A DNA stretch of 64,000 bases from Symbiodinium natans (GCA_905221605.1 CAJNDS010002459.1:342357-406356); one strand, 5' to 3'; shown: positions 11,401-22,640, counted from the stretch's first letter. Numbers and translations are program-made. The notes: a model not told the origin generated them from the sequence alone.

Positions 11401-13134
11401 AAGCAAGTGCAGACCATCATGCCTGGCCTGGTTCGTGCGAGCTGCGACCCTCTCCAAGCCATGTAAACCTCTCCAACCAAGACTATCTCAGCCTTAAATT
11501 TCATGTGAGCCCTATGAGCTCATGAGCCCGATGAGCCCAGAAGCCCCGGGTGCCCCGATTCAAGAATGTCATCCCACCAACCTCCAACCTTGCTACATAG
11601 TATCACCCATTATCACCCTTTGTTGGGGTGTGTGGACCACAAACCTGCGCAGGTCCCGAGTGCAGCTACTGCGCCTCCAAGCCCGAACTTCGGAGGCGGC
11701 ACAGATGTAGACGGAGGCAGTGCCGGAGGCCCCGATGAAGTCGATAGCAGGAGCTGCCATGACGCTGACGATAGCCTCGTGGAAGGCCCAGCCGATGGGG
11801 ACCCAAGCCAAGCCAGTGCAGCAGAAGCCGACCAGGCAGCCGTTTCTCCCCGCAGGCAAGGTGACGCTGAAAGTGGTTGTGATGCTCATGGCAGCTTTGT
11901 GACTCACGAGCAGTGCGATGCAGATGATGCAGCCCTGGTCCTGCAGAGTCACGAGCACACCGACACGCATGAGGATGATGCTCATGGCAGCTTCGTGACT
12001 CACGAGCAGTCTGATGCAGATGATGCAGCCCTCGTCCTGCAGAGTTACGAGCACACGCATGAGGACGAGGGCGACGTCATCGTCACTCAACCGAGCCGCG
12101 TCAGAAAAGCTGGCGGGCATGATGTTCAAGCCCTCACTGGAGATGCCCTCCGCTCAACCTTGACACAGATCTTCAGGGAAACGAATGGCCCGATGATATT
12201 TGAGAGAGATGAGCCGCGGAGAATAGGGGATCGCGTGGAGGAGCTGCCTGTTGAGTCTATCAAGTATACGCACGATCGGATTGCGAGAACCTTCTGCCAT
12301 GGAAAACACGCAGGCCAAAAGATCGACACTCTGGTGGAGGACATCTTGCAAGGAGACGTGGACCCGCGGAAACACCCACGTATGCGTCTCAAGGTTGTCC
12401 GTCATGGTGGTAGCTATTATTCGTTGAACAATCGGCGGCTGTGGGCTTTGAAGGAAGCAAAAGTAGGTATGATCAACGCACATGTGTACGACCTGGATCC
12501 TATGACAGCCAAGTTCTTACTGGCAAAGTCGACCATGTGTGATGGAGCCGATGTGCAGGTCGGGGGGCATTCGCACTCTTCGCACTCGCACGCAAGGGCG
12601 TCTCAGCACAGCCGAAACCCTGAGATTCATTATGCAGCTTCACCCGACTCTGATCCCGGAGAGGTACCTGTGTGCGACAGAGGCGTGCAGACAAGCGATG
12701 CCGATCCGCCCGTGCCAGAAGCACCGAGGACCGAGTTTTATTCTCTCGGTTCATCGTCAGAGCTGGAGCTCCCATCGGACTCTGACGATACAGACGACCG
12801 GCAGGGTGTTCCTCGGCATGCTTCCCTGCTAAGCGCGCGAGAAGACGAGCCCTTTCCGGAAGAGTTGAGGGAACTCTGCGAGCATCATGGCCGGCTGGTG
12901 AGATGTGGACACCCAGGAAGTCCAATCAGTCGGGATGGGGAGGAGGCGTATTTCGGCTTCTGCAAATCAGTCTTGAAACTGCGAGGCAAACCTCTCAAGA
13001 GAATGCTGGATAATTTGGCGGAGAAAGACATTGTCATTGATTTCTTGCTGGAGTTTGCTGCTTCCAGGAATATTCATCGCAGCACAGTGCAAGAAGTTCT
13101 GAACGTGCCTTTGCCGATATCGGATGCTGTGTAG
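8408..13134 (+). CDS. Large proline-rich protein with ParB/sulfiredoxin-like segment (multi-exon)
   Basis: The best model joins exons 8408-8481, 8761-~8848, 8915-9029, 9157-9324, 9631-11369 and 11653-13134. Junctions 9029/9157, 9324/9631 and 11369/11653 keep frame with GT-AG introns. The first two junctions are less certain, and the true start is not found. The last four exons encode about 1,167 residues. Exon 9631-11369 is rich in Pro, Ser and Ala, with 115-residue repeats. Exon 11653-13134 has two copies of DAHGSFVTHEQ. It then has a segment at about 12195-12510 (VESIKYTHDRIARTF, MRLKVVRHGG, YSLNNRRLWALKEA) resembling the ParB/sulfiredoxin fold, in which a substrate loop and NRR-type motif recur. 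The C-terminal 95 residues are helical and unknown. Function is unassigned. If the 11370-11652 intron is not spliced, two separate ORFs (9459-11399 and 11566-13134) result. Confidence 0.5.
10021..11100 (+). repeat. Intragenic ~345-bp tandem repeats (proline-rich)
   Basis: The block encoding LRSHQP, TSSSSGSA, VDADST, LTDRQASEP and PKAPPPQL recurs at spacings near 302, 187 and 345 bases. The middle copy carries a deletion. The frame is kept throughout, which supports coding. Confidence 0.85.
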
Positions 13135-14253
13135 ACCCCTACGACAGGGATCGTTCAAGCAGATTCAGGTCAACTAGCGTTAAACAGGGTTACAGTTACC
13201 CAGAATGCCAGAAGGCCTCCGAATAGACATTGACCAATCAGCCTGTCAACCCAAGGAACTTGCTGCATGTGCTGGATGGCATCATGCATTATCCAAAGAA
13301 GAGAATCTGCAGCGCAAAGCGGCGGCAAGAAACATGACCTGTTGTTGTGCCTTGATGACCGACGCGTTGCCTGGGACAGAAGCATCTGCGGATAGGCGGC
13401 TAAACTAGAAGATGATGGGCCATGTAGATCGACATCGGCCATCAGACGGTGATTGGCGCACCCGAAACAAACATGTCCCTCAAATAGACGTGCCAACATG
13501 TCAAGGCAGGGCATTCGATATCCGCCGTGCTAGACACAGAAGTGATGTTCAGCCTAGCTGCATCCTAAACACTGCTTCAATGATCCTAGAGCTGAGGTTT
13601 CAGGCAGCTCTCGCAGTCCTCCAAGAGGCTGCAGCCCAAGAGACCACATCACCTCGCGGTCAGCGATGGAGCCAGAAGCCGCTACTTGGCGTAGACCCTG
13701 TGGAGACAAACTCCGTCTGCAGTACTGGAAGTGTGTTGGAGCTCTCTGAATACTAGGAGTGGGGGGCGACAAGACAAAACTGCACGGCGCTTCTCCCTTG
13801 CTTCGGGCAGACTTGAGACTGCAGGCACTACCGGTGGCCATGAACTTCGTGCAATCTCCATGGCCGAGAGACTTCGGCAAATCGAACCGTGGCCGCTGGA
13901 GACTTGGCACGACCATGCTTGGGACGTTTAGGGTTTTGGGGTCATTAGGGTTCAGGTCGAAAGCTTATGGTCAACTTATTGTCATGTTGATTTGCCTGCT
14001 GCCAGCCAGGAGCGAGTTGATCTCGAACAGAAGGGGGAGGCAGGCATTTGCAGCACGCGGGCACCAGGGCCACAAAAATGCTTTTGCAGTTTAACCTCCG
14101 CGATGTGAGGAGACGTGGAAGAAGGCAAAGAAGCTTGCCAGGCACTGCAAACTGCCAAACCCTAAGCCCTGCACCCCGTGTTCGGCCTGGCCAAGCACCA
14201 ACAAGCTCACCTGCCAGGGCGAGCGCAGGTGAACCAGCACGCCCGCGTACCAA
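13135..14253. other. No supported gene
   Basis: Open frames are present on both strands but none has coherent composition or a recognised motif. A short TTTAGGG remnant lies near 13926. Confidence 0.35.
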
Positions 14254-14487
14254 CTACGCACATGCTCCAGCCGGACAGACCTTAAAGGACATCGGCAACT
14301 GCAGAAACCACCTCTTTCCGATGCAACTAAGTGTGGTGAGGATTTCCTCAAATTTGCCGCCAAGTTTGGAAAGCTGCGGCCCTACCAGCGAGATATTGCC
14401 GAGGTGCCGCGACATGCTTAGGATTTCGATGAAGTGCTTCATGCTTCCCTTCTCATCCTCATAGCGCAGGTTCTGGCGACGATTCAC
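14254..14487 (-). CDS. Candidate minus-strand exon, unidentified
   Basis: This minus-strand frame reads coherently (motifs LRYEDEKGSMKHFIEIL, SMSRHLGNISLVG, LGGKFEEIL), while the plus strand gives proline/arginine low complexity. A further minus frame at 14490-14714 may be the preceding exon. No domain is recognised and the junctions are not fixed. Confidence 0.3.
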   Translation of the reverse strand: MNRRQNLRYEDEKGSMKHFIEILSMSRHLGNISLVGPQLSKLGGKFEEILTTLSCIGKRWFLQLPMSFKVCPAGACA

Positions 14488-15150
14488 AGATCTGAGCTGC
14501 TTGGAGACAGATGAGCAGATCCAGCGAAATGGAGATTGATGGGTATTCTGAAGAGCTCGTATCGGTTCGCAACCGTGCGAGCTCCCACACTGCTTGAAAT
14601 CTCAACTTGAGGCTTTACAAAGAGGTGCAGAACCAGTTGGAAGATGACATCTGCAAGGCACACCCGCACGCTGAAGGATGCATGCAGATGCCTTGCGCTG
14701 CTTGTGCTGAGCATGATCAGGCCTTGAAAGACATTCTAGAACGAGGCATTGTCCCGAGCGAGCCATAAGGCTGGACAAAGGCAATGTACGATTTTTAGAC
14801 TTTAGAGCTCATGCGCAGCTTCCGAGGACTGCAATGATTTCCCATGTCGTTGCAGCTGCCTCATGTTTGCTCATGAGTGTAGCACTGTAGCAGTGTCGCT
14901 GACATTTCGAGATGGCATCAGTTGGAGAAGCAATCGATGCGAACTTAAAAAGTCACCACGTTGCACGTCCTGGCACGGCCCGCTTGTTGTGTGTAGAGGC
15001 TGGGGATGAGGTATAGGAACCATGACCAGCAGAGAAGGACTACCTGCGTATGGCGCATGCCTCGCAGCTTCGTCTTTCTCAGGGAGAGCTGGAGGTGCAA
15101 TGATGTGCAAGGGGCAATTGTATCACAGACGTTGTCACGCCGATGTGTGC

Positions 15151-15598
15151 ACCTGTGCACCGGTTTTGAAGGCCATTTTCACTGAAACGGCGGAGCGCTT
15201 CGGGAGTCCGGCAGACTCCGGAGAGCCGGCGCTGGCACGCATCCAAGCTGAGAAGCCGCTCGACCCATGCTTTCGTGTGGGGCGCTGCGTGCACGTGTCG
15301 CAACACAGGCATTCGAGCTCTTTGTGGAGCTGCTCGTTGAAACTGCTCGCAGGTCAGGAGATGTGCAAGGGGCAATTTCTTGTATGTGAGGCTCTGTAAA
15401 GTATTCGGTTTGCGACAAGTTGTATCGCGAGTGCATGAGAGGCAGTTTGCGGATCTGAAAGACACGGAATCCGCAGCTGCTTTGTTTGAGGCCTGGAGTG
15501 CTTTAGGAGATGTGGAGCAAGAGGAGAGCAATAGTAATCCAGGTACATTTATTGCCCTTGGCCCGTCGATTGCTGGTTCCCAAGGAAGATTCGGCTAA
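15151..15598 (+). CDS. Candidate plus-strand exons, unidentified
   Basis: Two coherent plus-strand stretches occur. One is at about 15160-15290 (LKAIFTETAERF, LARIQAEKPLDP). The other is at about 15382-15540 (VHERQFADLKDTESAAALFEAW, acidic end). They are probably separate exons. An 18-bp word (GATGTGCAAGGGGCAATT) occurs at 15101 and again at 15360, one copy before each stretch. No family is recognised. Confidence 0.25.
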
Positions 15599-16290
15599 CT
15601 TCTTCAGTCTTAAGTAACGATGAGCAGACAATTGGGCCCACAAACAAGATTATCATGATGTACTGAGGCGCCGACTTGAGCCTGATCCTCAGCCAGCAGA
15701 CCCCATGCACCACGCAGCTGATCTGTCGGCTATTGTCGCGCCAAGGCGAGACTGACATCGAGATCACTCGGCATGCAGCCAGTGCATTGATCCATGGCTT
15801 CCTGTCGGCTGTACATCTACGGTGGTTGCTTTCAGTTGCGCCCAACATGTTGGAGTGCCAAAGTTTCACTTCGTTCCATGTTTCAGAAGCTCCCCCAAGG
15901 GACGTAAAAATTGCATGGTGTCTTGCAGCGTTGAGATGTTCGACCTATAGCCAGCGGCTACACATCTCTCAGATCTCTGTTTAAGCCATAGCTGGAAGCC
16001 TCGTAAATCGAAAGCACGCTGCTGATCATTTTGCTCCCTCCTGTTTCACTTCCCCAGAACCACTCGACCATCCACAAGCACGCCATTTCGATCGCGCGTA
16101 GCATGGACTTCTAGCCAGGGCATGGTAGCACGCGATTCTCGTTTATGGTCTGAGTCTGAAGACTGCATGAACAGAATACTCTCCGAGTCAGCTTTCGCCC
16201 CTCCATCCCCCGTGAGGCTCCCGTGCTGTACCTGGGAGGGCTTCGGGAGCACCCAGGACGACTAGAGTTTGTTAGGGGAAGAAGGCAACC

Positions 16291-16596
16291 CTAGCCCTTC
16301 AGCCCAAAGCTTGCCCGAAGAGGCTTCACTTCGTTACAAGAAAGGGGGGTAAATCTGCCACGTGGATTTCTCAGCCATGCGCCCAACATCTCCAGATGCC
16401 TCGCAATTTCCCCTGCTTGCACCACCTCGTGGCTACCAGCGAAGATTGACACTACAAAAGTATCGTTTTCTGTGCATTGCCACAATGAAAGCTGCAGGCT
16501 GTCCAGGGCCGATTCCATGGGCTTCCCATTGTAGGGGATCCACTTTGCAAGATCGAGCTTGTGGTAGACATGGGCAGCTCCTTCAGCTCTTGCTGC
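16291..16596 (-). CDS. Candidate 3' terminal exon of an unidentified minus-strand gene
   Basis: An acceptor (CCCCAG, then GCAGCA) at 16597 on the minus strand opens 101 codons, ending at the stop at 16291-16293. The sequence is globular-protein-like, with AHVYHKLDLAKWIPYNG, ALDSLQLSLWQC, FVVSIFAGSHEVV and IARHLEMLGAWL. I do not recognise the family. The intron upstream in transcript sense would contain the inverted-repeat element at 16691-16790. The exon at 17229-17405 on the same strand may be part of the same gene. The plus strand gives an MGSS start over the same bases, which I consider fortuitous. Confidence 0.42.
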   Translation of the reverse strand, partial: AARAEGAAHVYHKLDLAKWIPYNGKPMESALDSLQLSLWQCTENDTFVVSIFAGSHEVVQAGEIARHLEMLGAWLRNPRGRFTPLSCNEVKPLRASFGLKG

Positions 16597-16690
16597 CTGG
16601 GGCGCGACAAGGCGCCTGAGGTCGCCGAGGCACGACAGAACCGATTGGGCTTCAATCGGGTTCTTGTTACTGCGTCGTTCCTCCATTTTC

Positions 16691-16790
16691 GGGGTTTCCG
16701 GAATTCGGGTTCCTTATTGGGGTCCTTATTATTGTGGATTTTTTCTATTTGGGGGGTGTCTATTTCAGGGTTCCCCATTTTCGTAAACCC
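16691..16790. mobile_element. Introner-like short inverted-repeat element (copy 2)
   Basis: A roughly 100-bp element. The left end reads GGGTTTCCGGAATTCGGG and the right end, reverse-complemented, reads GGGTTTACGAAAATGGGG. It has the same terminal consensus as the elements at 5.8 and 27.7 kb. The interior is T/G-rich with no coding capacity. It lies immediately upstream of the minus-strand exon at 16291-16596, so it probably sits within that gene's intron. Confidence 0.6.
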
Positions 16791-17228
16791 GCTTTTGAGG
16801 TCGGGACAGCCGCCACCAGCCCGGCATCCCCCTCGCCAGAGAGCGTGGTCCTTCTCCGTCGGCCAGCACCACAATTGCAGGGGCCCGACCCTCGAAGTAT
16901 GGATGTGTAGAGTGTAGAGGCCGCTTCTTGGCTGAGTGTTTTAAATTAACTGCGTTGTGGTCTTGACTGACCGAAAAATGCAACCGGTCTTCCTGTCAGA
17001 GCGAGGACAGACGACAAGGGAAGCCCGGTCGCCGCGGCCCTGGGCTGCTTCGTTGTGGGCACGCGCATGAGCACGGTACCACTTTCCTCCCTCCACACAC
17101 TTGCCCTGAGGACACGCCTGCACAAGGCCCCCCGTCGAAGCAGCCGGCATCAGCAGAAGAGGCGCATTGAGCGGCACATAGCAGCACATAGCAGGGGCAG
17201 CAAGTAAGTGTGTGTGTGTGTGTGTGTC

Positions 17229-17405
17229 TTTAGTATCCTGGACGAAGGGGAATGTAATGTAGGGAACCCACCGTAGCCCCACCGTCAGGCCATCACACAA
17301 GAGCTGTTGGACGAGGCCTTCGAGAAGCAGGCCCAAAGCATGTTGTGGCTTCAGGGCCTCTATCAATGAACTGACCCCACAGGTGCTTGTGCTGCACTCG
17401 CGCAA
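17229..17405 (-). CDS. Candidate minus-strand exon, unidentified
   Basis: The minus strand reads coherently with SSLIEALKPQHALGLLLEG, LVQQLLCDGLTVG and LRWVPYITF, followed by VQDTK at a (CA)n tract. It is likely an upstream exon of the gene ending at 16291, but the joining introns are not resolved. No domain is recognised. Confidence 0.3.
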
Positions 17406-17771
17406 AATGTCCGGAGGTGTTATGTCATGGTTTTGCAGAAGAACTTGTGTGTAGCGGCAGGTGGCCTTCTATTGCCGCGGGGCCATGACTAAGAACCAGG
17501 CTCCTCGCGATGAGCGGACCTGGGCATCCTTTGGGGATGCAGGCAATTTAGCCCCTGACATGATCGCGTGTCAGACCCTTGGAAGCAGTTCAGAAACAGT
17601 TGCGTGTCTGGTGAGGCGTTCGGACCGTAGGATCTGACAGATTCCCCCCCGAGTAATCGTCCAATTGCCGAGGAAGGGGAAGAAGGCACCGCCAGATCGT
17701 CTGTCCACAGAAACTGTGCTTGGCTGCCATGCTGTCATGATCCGTCATGCTGTTGGCCTCCTCCTTTGCAG

Positions 17772-19713
17772 TGCGCAGGCAGCGGTGAAAGACACACCGA
17801 ACCAAGACAACTTCTCCATTACACGCTTCCCGAGTGGGCACACGCTCGCACTGGTCTGCGATGGCCACGGCAAGAAGGGCCACTCGTCATCACTCATCCG
17901 CGAGGAAGGCGCTGAAGCCGCTGAACTCATGCTTTCAGGCCACCAGGCTGCCACACGGGCGGTCCAAACCATCCCTTTCCTTCTCCTCCAGCTCGGCCTG
18001 AACGAGGAGGCCGCGGTTGAGAAGGCCCGACTGAGGGCGGCAATGTAGCGTCGGGTTCTCTTGGCTTGGATATGCTTGGATAGTGATGATGGACAGCACT
18101 TCTGAGAGTTTCTTGCGCAACGGGTAACGGCGGGTAAGCCAGTCCCTCCTTCAGCTCCATTGCTCATCGGCTGCGGCCCTTGACGGCTCGCGAGGCGTTG
18201 ATCGAAGCCTTTGAGAAGGCCGAGCTTGGGGTGCTTGGGCCGGGGTCGCTCGCGCAACTGCTGTGCAACTTTTGCATCTTTGGTCATGTATGGGCACCTG
18301 TGACGGAATCTCGAGACGCAGGCGGATCTGGATTTGAAAACGTACCAAGACAGCGGCTGCACAGCAAATTGGCTGCACAGCCACAGCCTCCAGCCCAAGT
18401 GTAGGTTTGAAAGTGTATATGGGTTTTGTGAACGATTCCCATGTCACCCCTGCCGATTGCATGCTTCAAGACACGCCATAGGCGGTGGCAGCCCTGTGGA
18501 AGGGCGCAGCACTGTGGACCGCAAATGCGGGTGACAGCCGGTGCGTCCTTGTGGAAGCGGCGCGGCTAGATGCGAGCACAGCAATGTCACAGCAACGCCT
18601 CAATAACAATGATTGAGCTGCTGTGCACTGGCGTTGTCTCTGAATTCTCTCAGGACGATGTGGTGGTTTTCGCCACTTCGGATCACAAGCCCTCTTGTCC
18701 CCAGGCCTTGCGTGTCTCTCGTGGGGCAGTCCCACAGTGAAAGTCCTGTTGCCGACTTGGGGCCAGGAGAGGGCGCGCGTAGAGCGTGCTGGTGGTGAGG
18801 TGCGCACCGCGGTGAATGCCCCTTGGCTGCAGCGCGGAAGATGCAGAGATGTCCCAACAAAATAACCCAAAAAGAGATATCTTATCGGAGGACGTGGCTC
18901 GGGTCTGCGAGCGAGACAAGAGCGGGCCTGGCCTTGCCATGACCCGCGCTTTGGGGGGCACTGCTGCTAAGCGCTGCGGAGTCATCTCGACGCCGGAGGC
19001 CAGCCAGTCAGAGCTCAGCATTGCACAACTCTCACCACTCATCACAACTCATTGCGTCCTGTATGGTTGCTTCCGACGCCTCACGATACAGGTCCACCAG
19101 CACAGCGTGGGTAAGGGAAAGGAGGCGCATGTCCTGCGACCTCGCGGCACCTTCTTTTGCAGAGCTGCGCGAGGCCAAAGTCGTCCTGGCCAGCGATGGC
19201 CACTCCATCTGAATGTCAGTTCGAGGGAGTTCTGCTTTCGGAAGCCCGCTGAAAGCGTATAGTAGAATTTGAGATGCTTTGAGGCATTTGGGAGGTGATC
19301 GGCTTGGATCAGCTCCCCCGTCTGGTTGCAGATGCCCCTTGCCATGTTCGGAAGGTGTAAGGGTTTCGAGATGCCTTTCGCAAGGAGAAGTGCTGTAAGT
19401 CAGCTCCAGAAGCCCCCCAAGGCTGACACAGCTAAGCTGCAGTCGGCTGCCTTCGACGGCTGGACAGAGCTGACCGGCAGGGTGCCTGGTGTAGAGCATG
19501 GTAGCGCCTGCAGCCTCACTTCATGGAAGTAGCTGCGCATGCTGCGCTACCATCAGAGGCCCATTGTAGAGTAAAACACCATGTGGCACCTTTGGCTGAG
19601 GCGGGGGCTACCATGCCGGCTCCTCAGTGGCTTTCGAGGTGACGCGACTATCTTGAGTGGGAAGTGGGGCAACTCAGGACGATGTCACGAGTCTCATCTT
19701 ACCGGTGGGCTAG
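17772..19713 (+). CDS. PP2C (PPM) family Ser/Thr phosphatase, multi-exon, 5' end unresolved
   Basis: Twelve exons join in frame: 17772-18024, 18195-18218, 18322-18363, 18482-18556, 18654-18704, 18767-18817, 18891-18998, 19092-19110, 19163-19198, 19284-19354, 19422-19481 and 19678-19713 (TAG). Together they give about 274 residues, the size of a complete PP2C catalytic domain. PP2C signatures appear in order: KDTPNQDNF, LVCDGHGKKGH (metal-binding Asp), SGCTA, LWTANAGDSR, SDHKP, ERAGGEVR, PGLAMTRALGG, LASDGIWEV and DDVTSLIL. The enzyme would remove phosphate from Ser/Thr using Mg/Mn. Eight of the eleven introns begin GC, three GT, and all end AG. The usual Asp of the RALGD motif is Gly here, so activity is uncertain. 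The upstream start is not found; an ATG at 17485 is one candidate. Confidence 0.85.
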
Positions 19714-20760
19714 TCCAGTGACTCATCGTGACTATGTAGCGTCTTGAAGACAATGGCCAATGGCTTCCTGTCCACGGGGGCTGCGAAGCAGCCCTTCCAA
19801 TAGGAGCGGCACCCGGAGCATCAGTCAGTGAGTGTTCTCCTGGAGGCGTATGCGTGAGCGGCATAAAATCTCAATCAAGCAAACCAATAATGTGTGTATC
19901 GAAGATGTCTGAAGATGTCTTTCATGTCATTCTGCATGGTGCGCGATGGTTTGATAGGACGATTTCTATGATGTAGATTCTGAAGCCGGTTGGGATACCT
20001 CAAGTTTGGTGGCCTCTCGGGCAAGATTCCGGTTGGGATACCTCAAGTCGGGTGGCCTCTCAGACAAGAAAACGGTTGGGATACCTCAAGTTTGGTGGCC
20101 TCTCAGGCAAAGAACCGAGTTGGAGCGCCAGAAATCTGGAGGGTGGGACAGGTACAACTGTGGTGGTTGGGATACCTCAAGTTTGGCAGTGGGATACCAT
20201 GCCCTTGAGCACCCACGCACACACACCCGTTTCGGGGGACGCGTATCTTCTTTTGGTCCTGTCATCGGAGAGCAATCGAGTCATGGTCTCCAAATGCTAT
20301 TACTGGCCAAGCTCAATATGGAAGATGACACCGAACGAACAAGTGTGGAAGCACACAACTACACGTGATCTGAGCTCTCGGTGCCGCTTCGCACATGTCG
20401 GTTTAGGACATGTGTCTTGGCCGTGATACGTCGATGCTGAAAGCCAAAGTGCACCCATCGTCGTATGTGTTTGAGGTAAGTATGGGAAGATTGTCGGAAG
20501 ACTCCAAACACGTGAGGAATGCCAATCTTCCTGCCACTGGATTCTCGCAAGTCTGGGCTTGATTTTGTGCCCTACGAAGCTCGCGGCACTTCAGGAAAAG
20601 GAAGAGGACGCTTTTGAGATACTGTGACGTAGTTTGCACTTAACATATACTCGCCGTTCATTGCATGCTACAGCATGATCCCCAGAAGCCAATTTCAGTG
20701 AAGCGTTTTTCTCTGTGTGTGTGCGCACATGTTTAAATTCAATGCGACATGTGCAGTCTG
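19714..20760. other. Spacer with a short tandem repeat
   Basis: Apart from the 45-bp repeats at 19985-20125 I see nothing coding that can be supported. Confidence 0.4.
19985..20125. repeat. 45-bp tandem repeat
   Basis: Three copies of a 44-45-bp unit (CGGTTGGGATACCTCAAG...GGTGGCCTCTC), with a partial fourth at 20164-20190. Confidence 0.85.
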
Positions 20761-21394
20761 GCATGCTGCCTGCGTTCCAGCATACGTGTGTCTGTTTGAT
20801 GTTGCACTCGGCTCAAGTCTGAGGTCGGTTGTGCGTGTGACAGTGACGGTAACTTGACCGCCGAATAGGCGGATCAAATGCCGCGTTCACGCAGCCCGCG
20901 CGAGGAGCGCAGGCGAGGTCTCCCGGCATCTTCCTGGGAGTGTTGCGCGGAAGCGACGAATGGGCATGGATAGGTGTGGCCAGAGTTGCGCCTGAGCGCT
21001 TGCGGTGGCCAAGGACACGGCCGCAAAGACGGCCATGTCTACCGAACAACTACGCCGCGCAGCTGCAGCTGCCTTGGAAGGTATATAGGTGGAAAACTCC
21101 GAAACACGTAGGCCCTACAGTAGGCGACAGAATGCAATCGACAATTTGTTGACAATTCGTTTTCAACCACACATGGTCACCATAATCGCCTTATTGCATG
21201 ACCGTCCGTTACACTCATGTCAGATGATGCTTGCGCAAATGCTTAGAAGCTTTCTTCTTCGTTCCATTGAGGCTGTGCCATGCGATTGGCCGCCCGCTGC
21301 CGCAGGCATCGTGTCTTTCAATGTGCCGAAGGGGTGGAAATGGGTGGGGCAGGGGATGAGGGGCAAGCGTTGCACTGACATTTTGGAGCCAGGC
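20761..21394 (+). repeat. Dispersed ~600-bp repeat, copy 1
   Basis: This closely matches 58372-58964 in the same orientation along its whole length. Shared landmarks include GCTCAAGTCYGAGGTCGG, GCCAAGGACRCGGCCGCAAA, GGTGGAAAACTCCGAAACAC and GGGGCAAGCGTTG. Small indels separate the copies and neither carries a conserved long frame. It may be a non-coding mobile or transcribed repeat; no family is recognised. Confidence 0.85.
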
Positions 21395-21690
21395 CGCTTC
21401 TTGTTGTACTTGCATCCGGAACTGACTGACAATAAGATTTGTGTTTTGCAAGCACGGAGTGGCACCAGTAGGAACCAGCTGAAACCACTCTCGACTGCAG
21501 GACACAGAGGATGTCCTCGATCCATATCTGTTCCGTGGAGGGCGCCCCCGCTTGGAAGAGCGTGTTGGCTTCTCAGTGGGTTCTCACCATGAGGGCCTAA
21601 GCCTTCATCTGTCCGGCAACATTGTGCAAGATCGGCAAACCAGGGCTCCCAGACCCCACATCACAAGAATATCGACAGCGCACGGCGCCA
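21395..21690 (+). repeat. Exon-like duplicated block B, copy 1
   Basis: Shared with 22335-22640 and 25740-26120. It contains an exon-like frame, DPYLFRGGRPRLEERVGFS, preceded by a CTGCAG acceptor and ending near a donor-like CAGTGGG. All copies continue through GTCCGGCAA and the GATCGGCAAACCAGGGCT region. The parent gene is not recognised. Confidence 0.7.
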
Positions 21691-21839
21691 ACGTGAGCAA
21701 TTGCCACTGCAGGGGCCTGCAGTTCGTTGACGCGCTGGAGGATGCACAGCTCCAGCAGGTGCAGGCGCGGTGTCTTGTTCATTTCCCAGTAGCGCCATCA
21801 TGCTGTATTTTAGGACTTTTCGTTGGTCCTGGTCATGGC

Positions 21840-22085
21840 GTTTCAGCGCAATACACCCGGCGCCTGATCTCTGACTCAGGAGCCGACCACGGTGACGAAG
21901 CGACTGTCCTGCGAAAACCGTGGGGTCTTTTGCAATGTCCCACTAGCGACTGTGAGCACTTCGGCGCGGGGCAGGAGATCTGCCAGCCTCTTTCACTAGG
22001 CGACACAAAGTTATGTCTGCCTAGCAGCGTACGACCGAGTGGCAGCGGACCCATCAGCAGCCACCCCATCACCACTTGCGCGCGC
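21840..22085 (+). repeat. Duplicated block C, copy 1
   Basis: Resembles 23320-23530: GGTGACGAAGCGAC, TCCTGCGAAAA, TTTTGCAATGTCCC and GGGGCAGGAGATSTGCCAGCC occur in the same order. It is probably a degraded exon/intron segment. A related stretch is found inside the foldback at 26511. Confidence 0.6.
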
Positions 22086-22640
22086 ACGCATGCGAAAAAT
22101 GAGGTCTGTTGCTCTCTCTCTCTCTCTCTCTCTGTGTCTCTCTCTGCCCATATTTCCTGTGTTGCCAGAATTTGCCAGACATGCTTCGGTGCCTGTCCTC
22201 ATGGACGCAGAGGAACTGAAGCTGACTGCAGCGTATCGGCTCCGCTTACCTTAACGAATCGCTGCCATGGCGTTTTGGTGGCTGTTTCTGTGCTGCTCCG
22301 TGACGGAGCAGACGTGCCAAGAGGAGCAGGAGCCGTTTTTGTTTCAACTTGCATCCGGAATTGACTTGCCTCCGGGCGATAAGCTGTCCAGTACTGCTTT
22401 CGCCTGAGCGGCACAGAAATAGGAACCAGCTGAAATTGCCCTCCACTGCAGGACACAGAGGATGCTCTCGACCCTTACCTCTTCCGTGGAGGGCGCCCTC
22501 GCCTGGAAGAGCGTGTTGGCTTCTCAGTGAGTTCTCACCATGAGGGCCGATGGATTCGGTTGTCCGGCAAGAACTCGGGATCGGCAAACCAGGGCTCGCA
22601 GACCCCACATCACAAAAACATCGAGAGCACACGCGGCTCC
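22085..22640 (+). repeat. Duplicated block B, copy 2, with upstream extension
   Basis: Paired with 25505-26120. It starts with a (CT)n tract and a GTTGCCAG or CTTGCCAG acceptor. It then has an exon-like segment (GAACTGRAGCTGACTGCAGCG), the CTGCTCCGTGACGGAGCA palindrome, and the DPYLFRGGRPRLEERVGFS exon-like segment. Confidence 0.7.
22112..22146. repeat. (CT)n microsatellite
   Basis: CT dinucleotide repeat placed like a polypyrimidine tract just before a CCAG acceptor-like site. The same arrangement is found in the related copy at 25531-25576. Confidence 0.9.

Noticed and set aside
16570-16690. Plus-strand start MGSSFSSCC resembling a myristoylation/palmitoylation signal, as a possible PP2C first exon
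   Set aside because: The opposite strand encodes a longer, more coherent exon ending in a stop, and no in-frame link to the PP2C exons was found.
20805-20820. CGGCTCAAG as a relict spliced-leader end (also TTTTGGGCTCAAG near 61737)
   Set aside because: Only the last 8-12 bases resemble the leader; the rest and the donor are absent.
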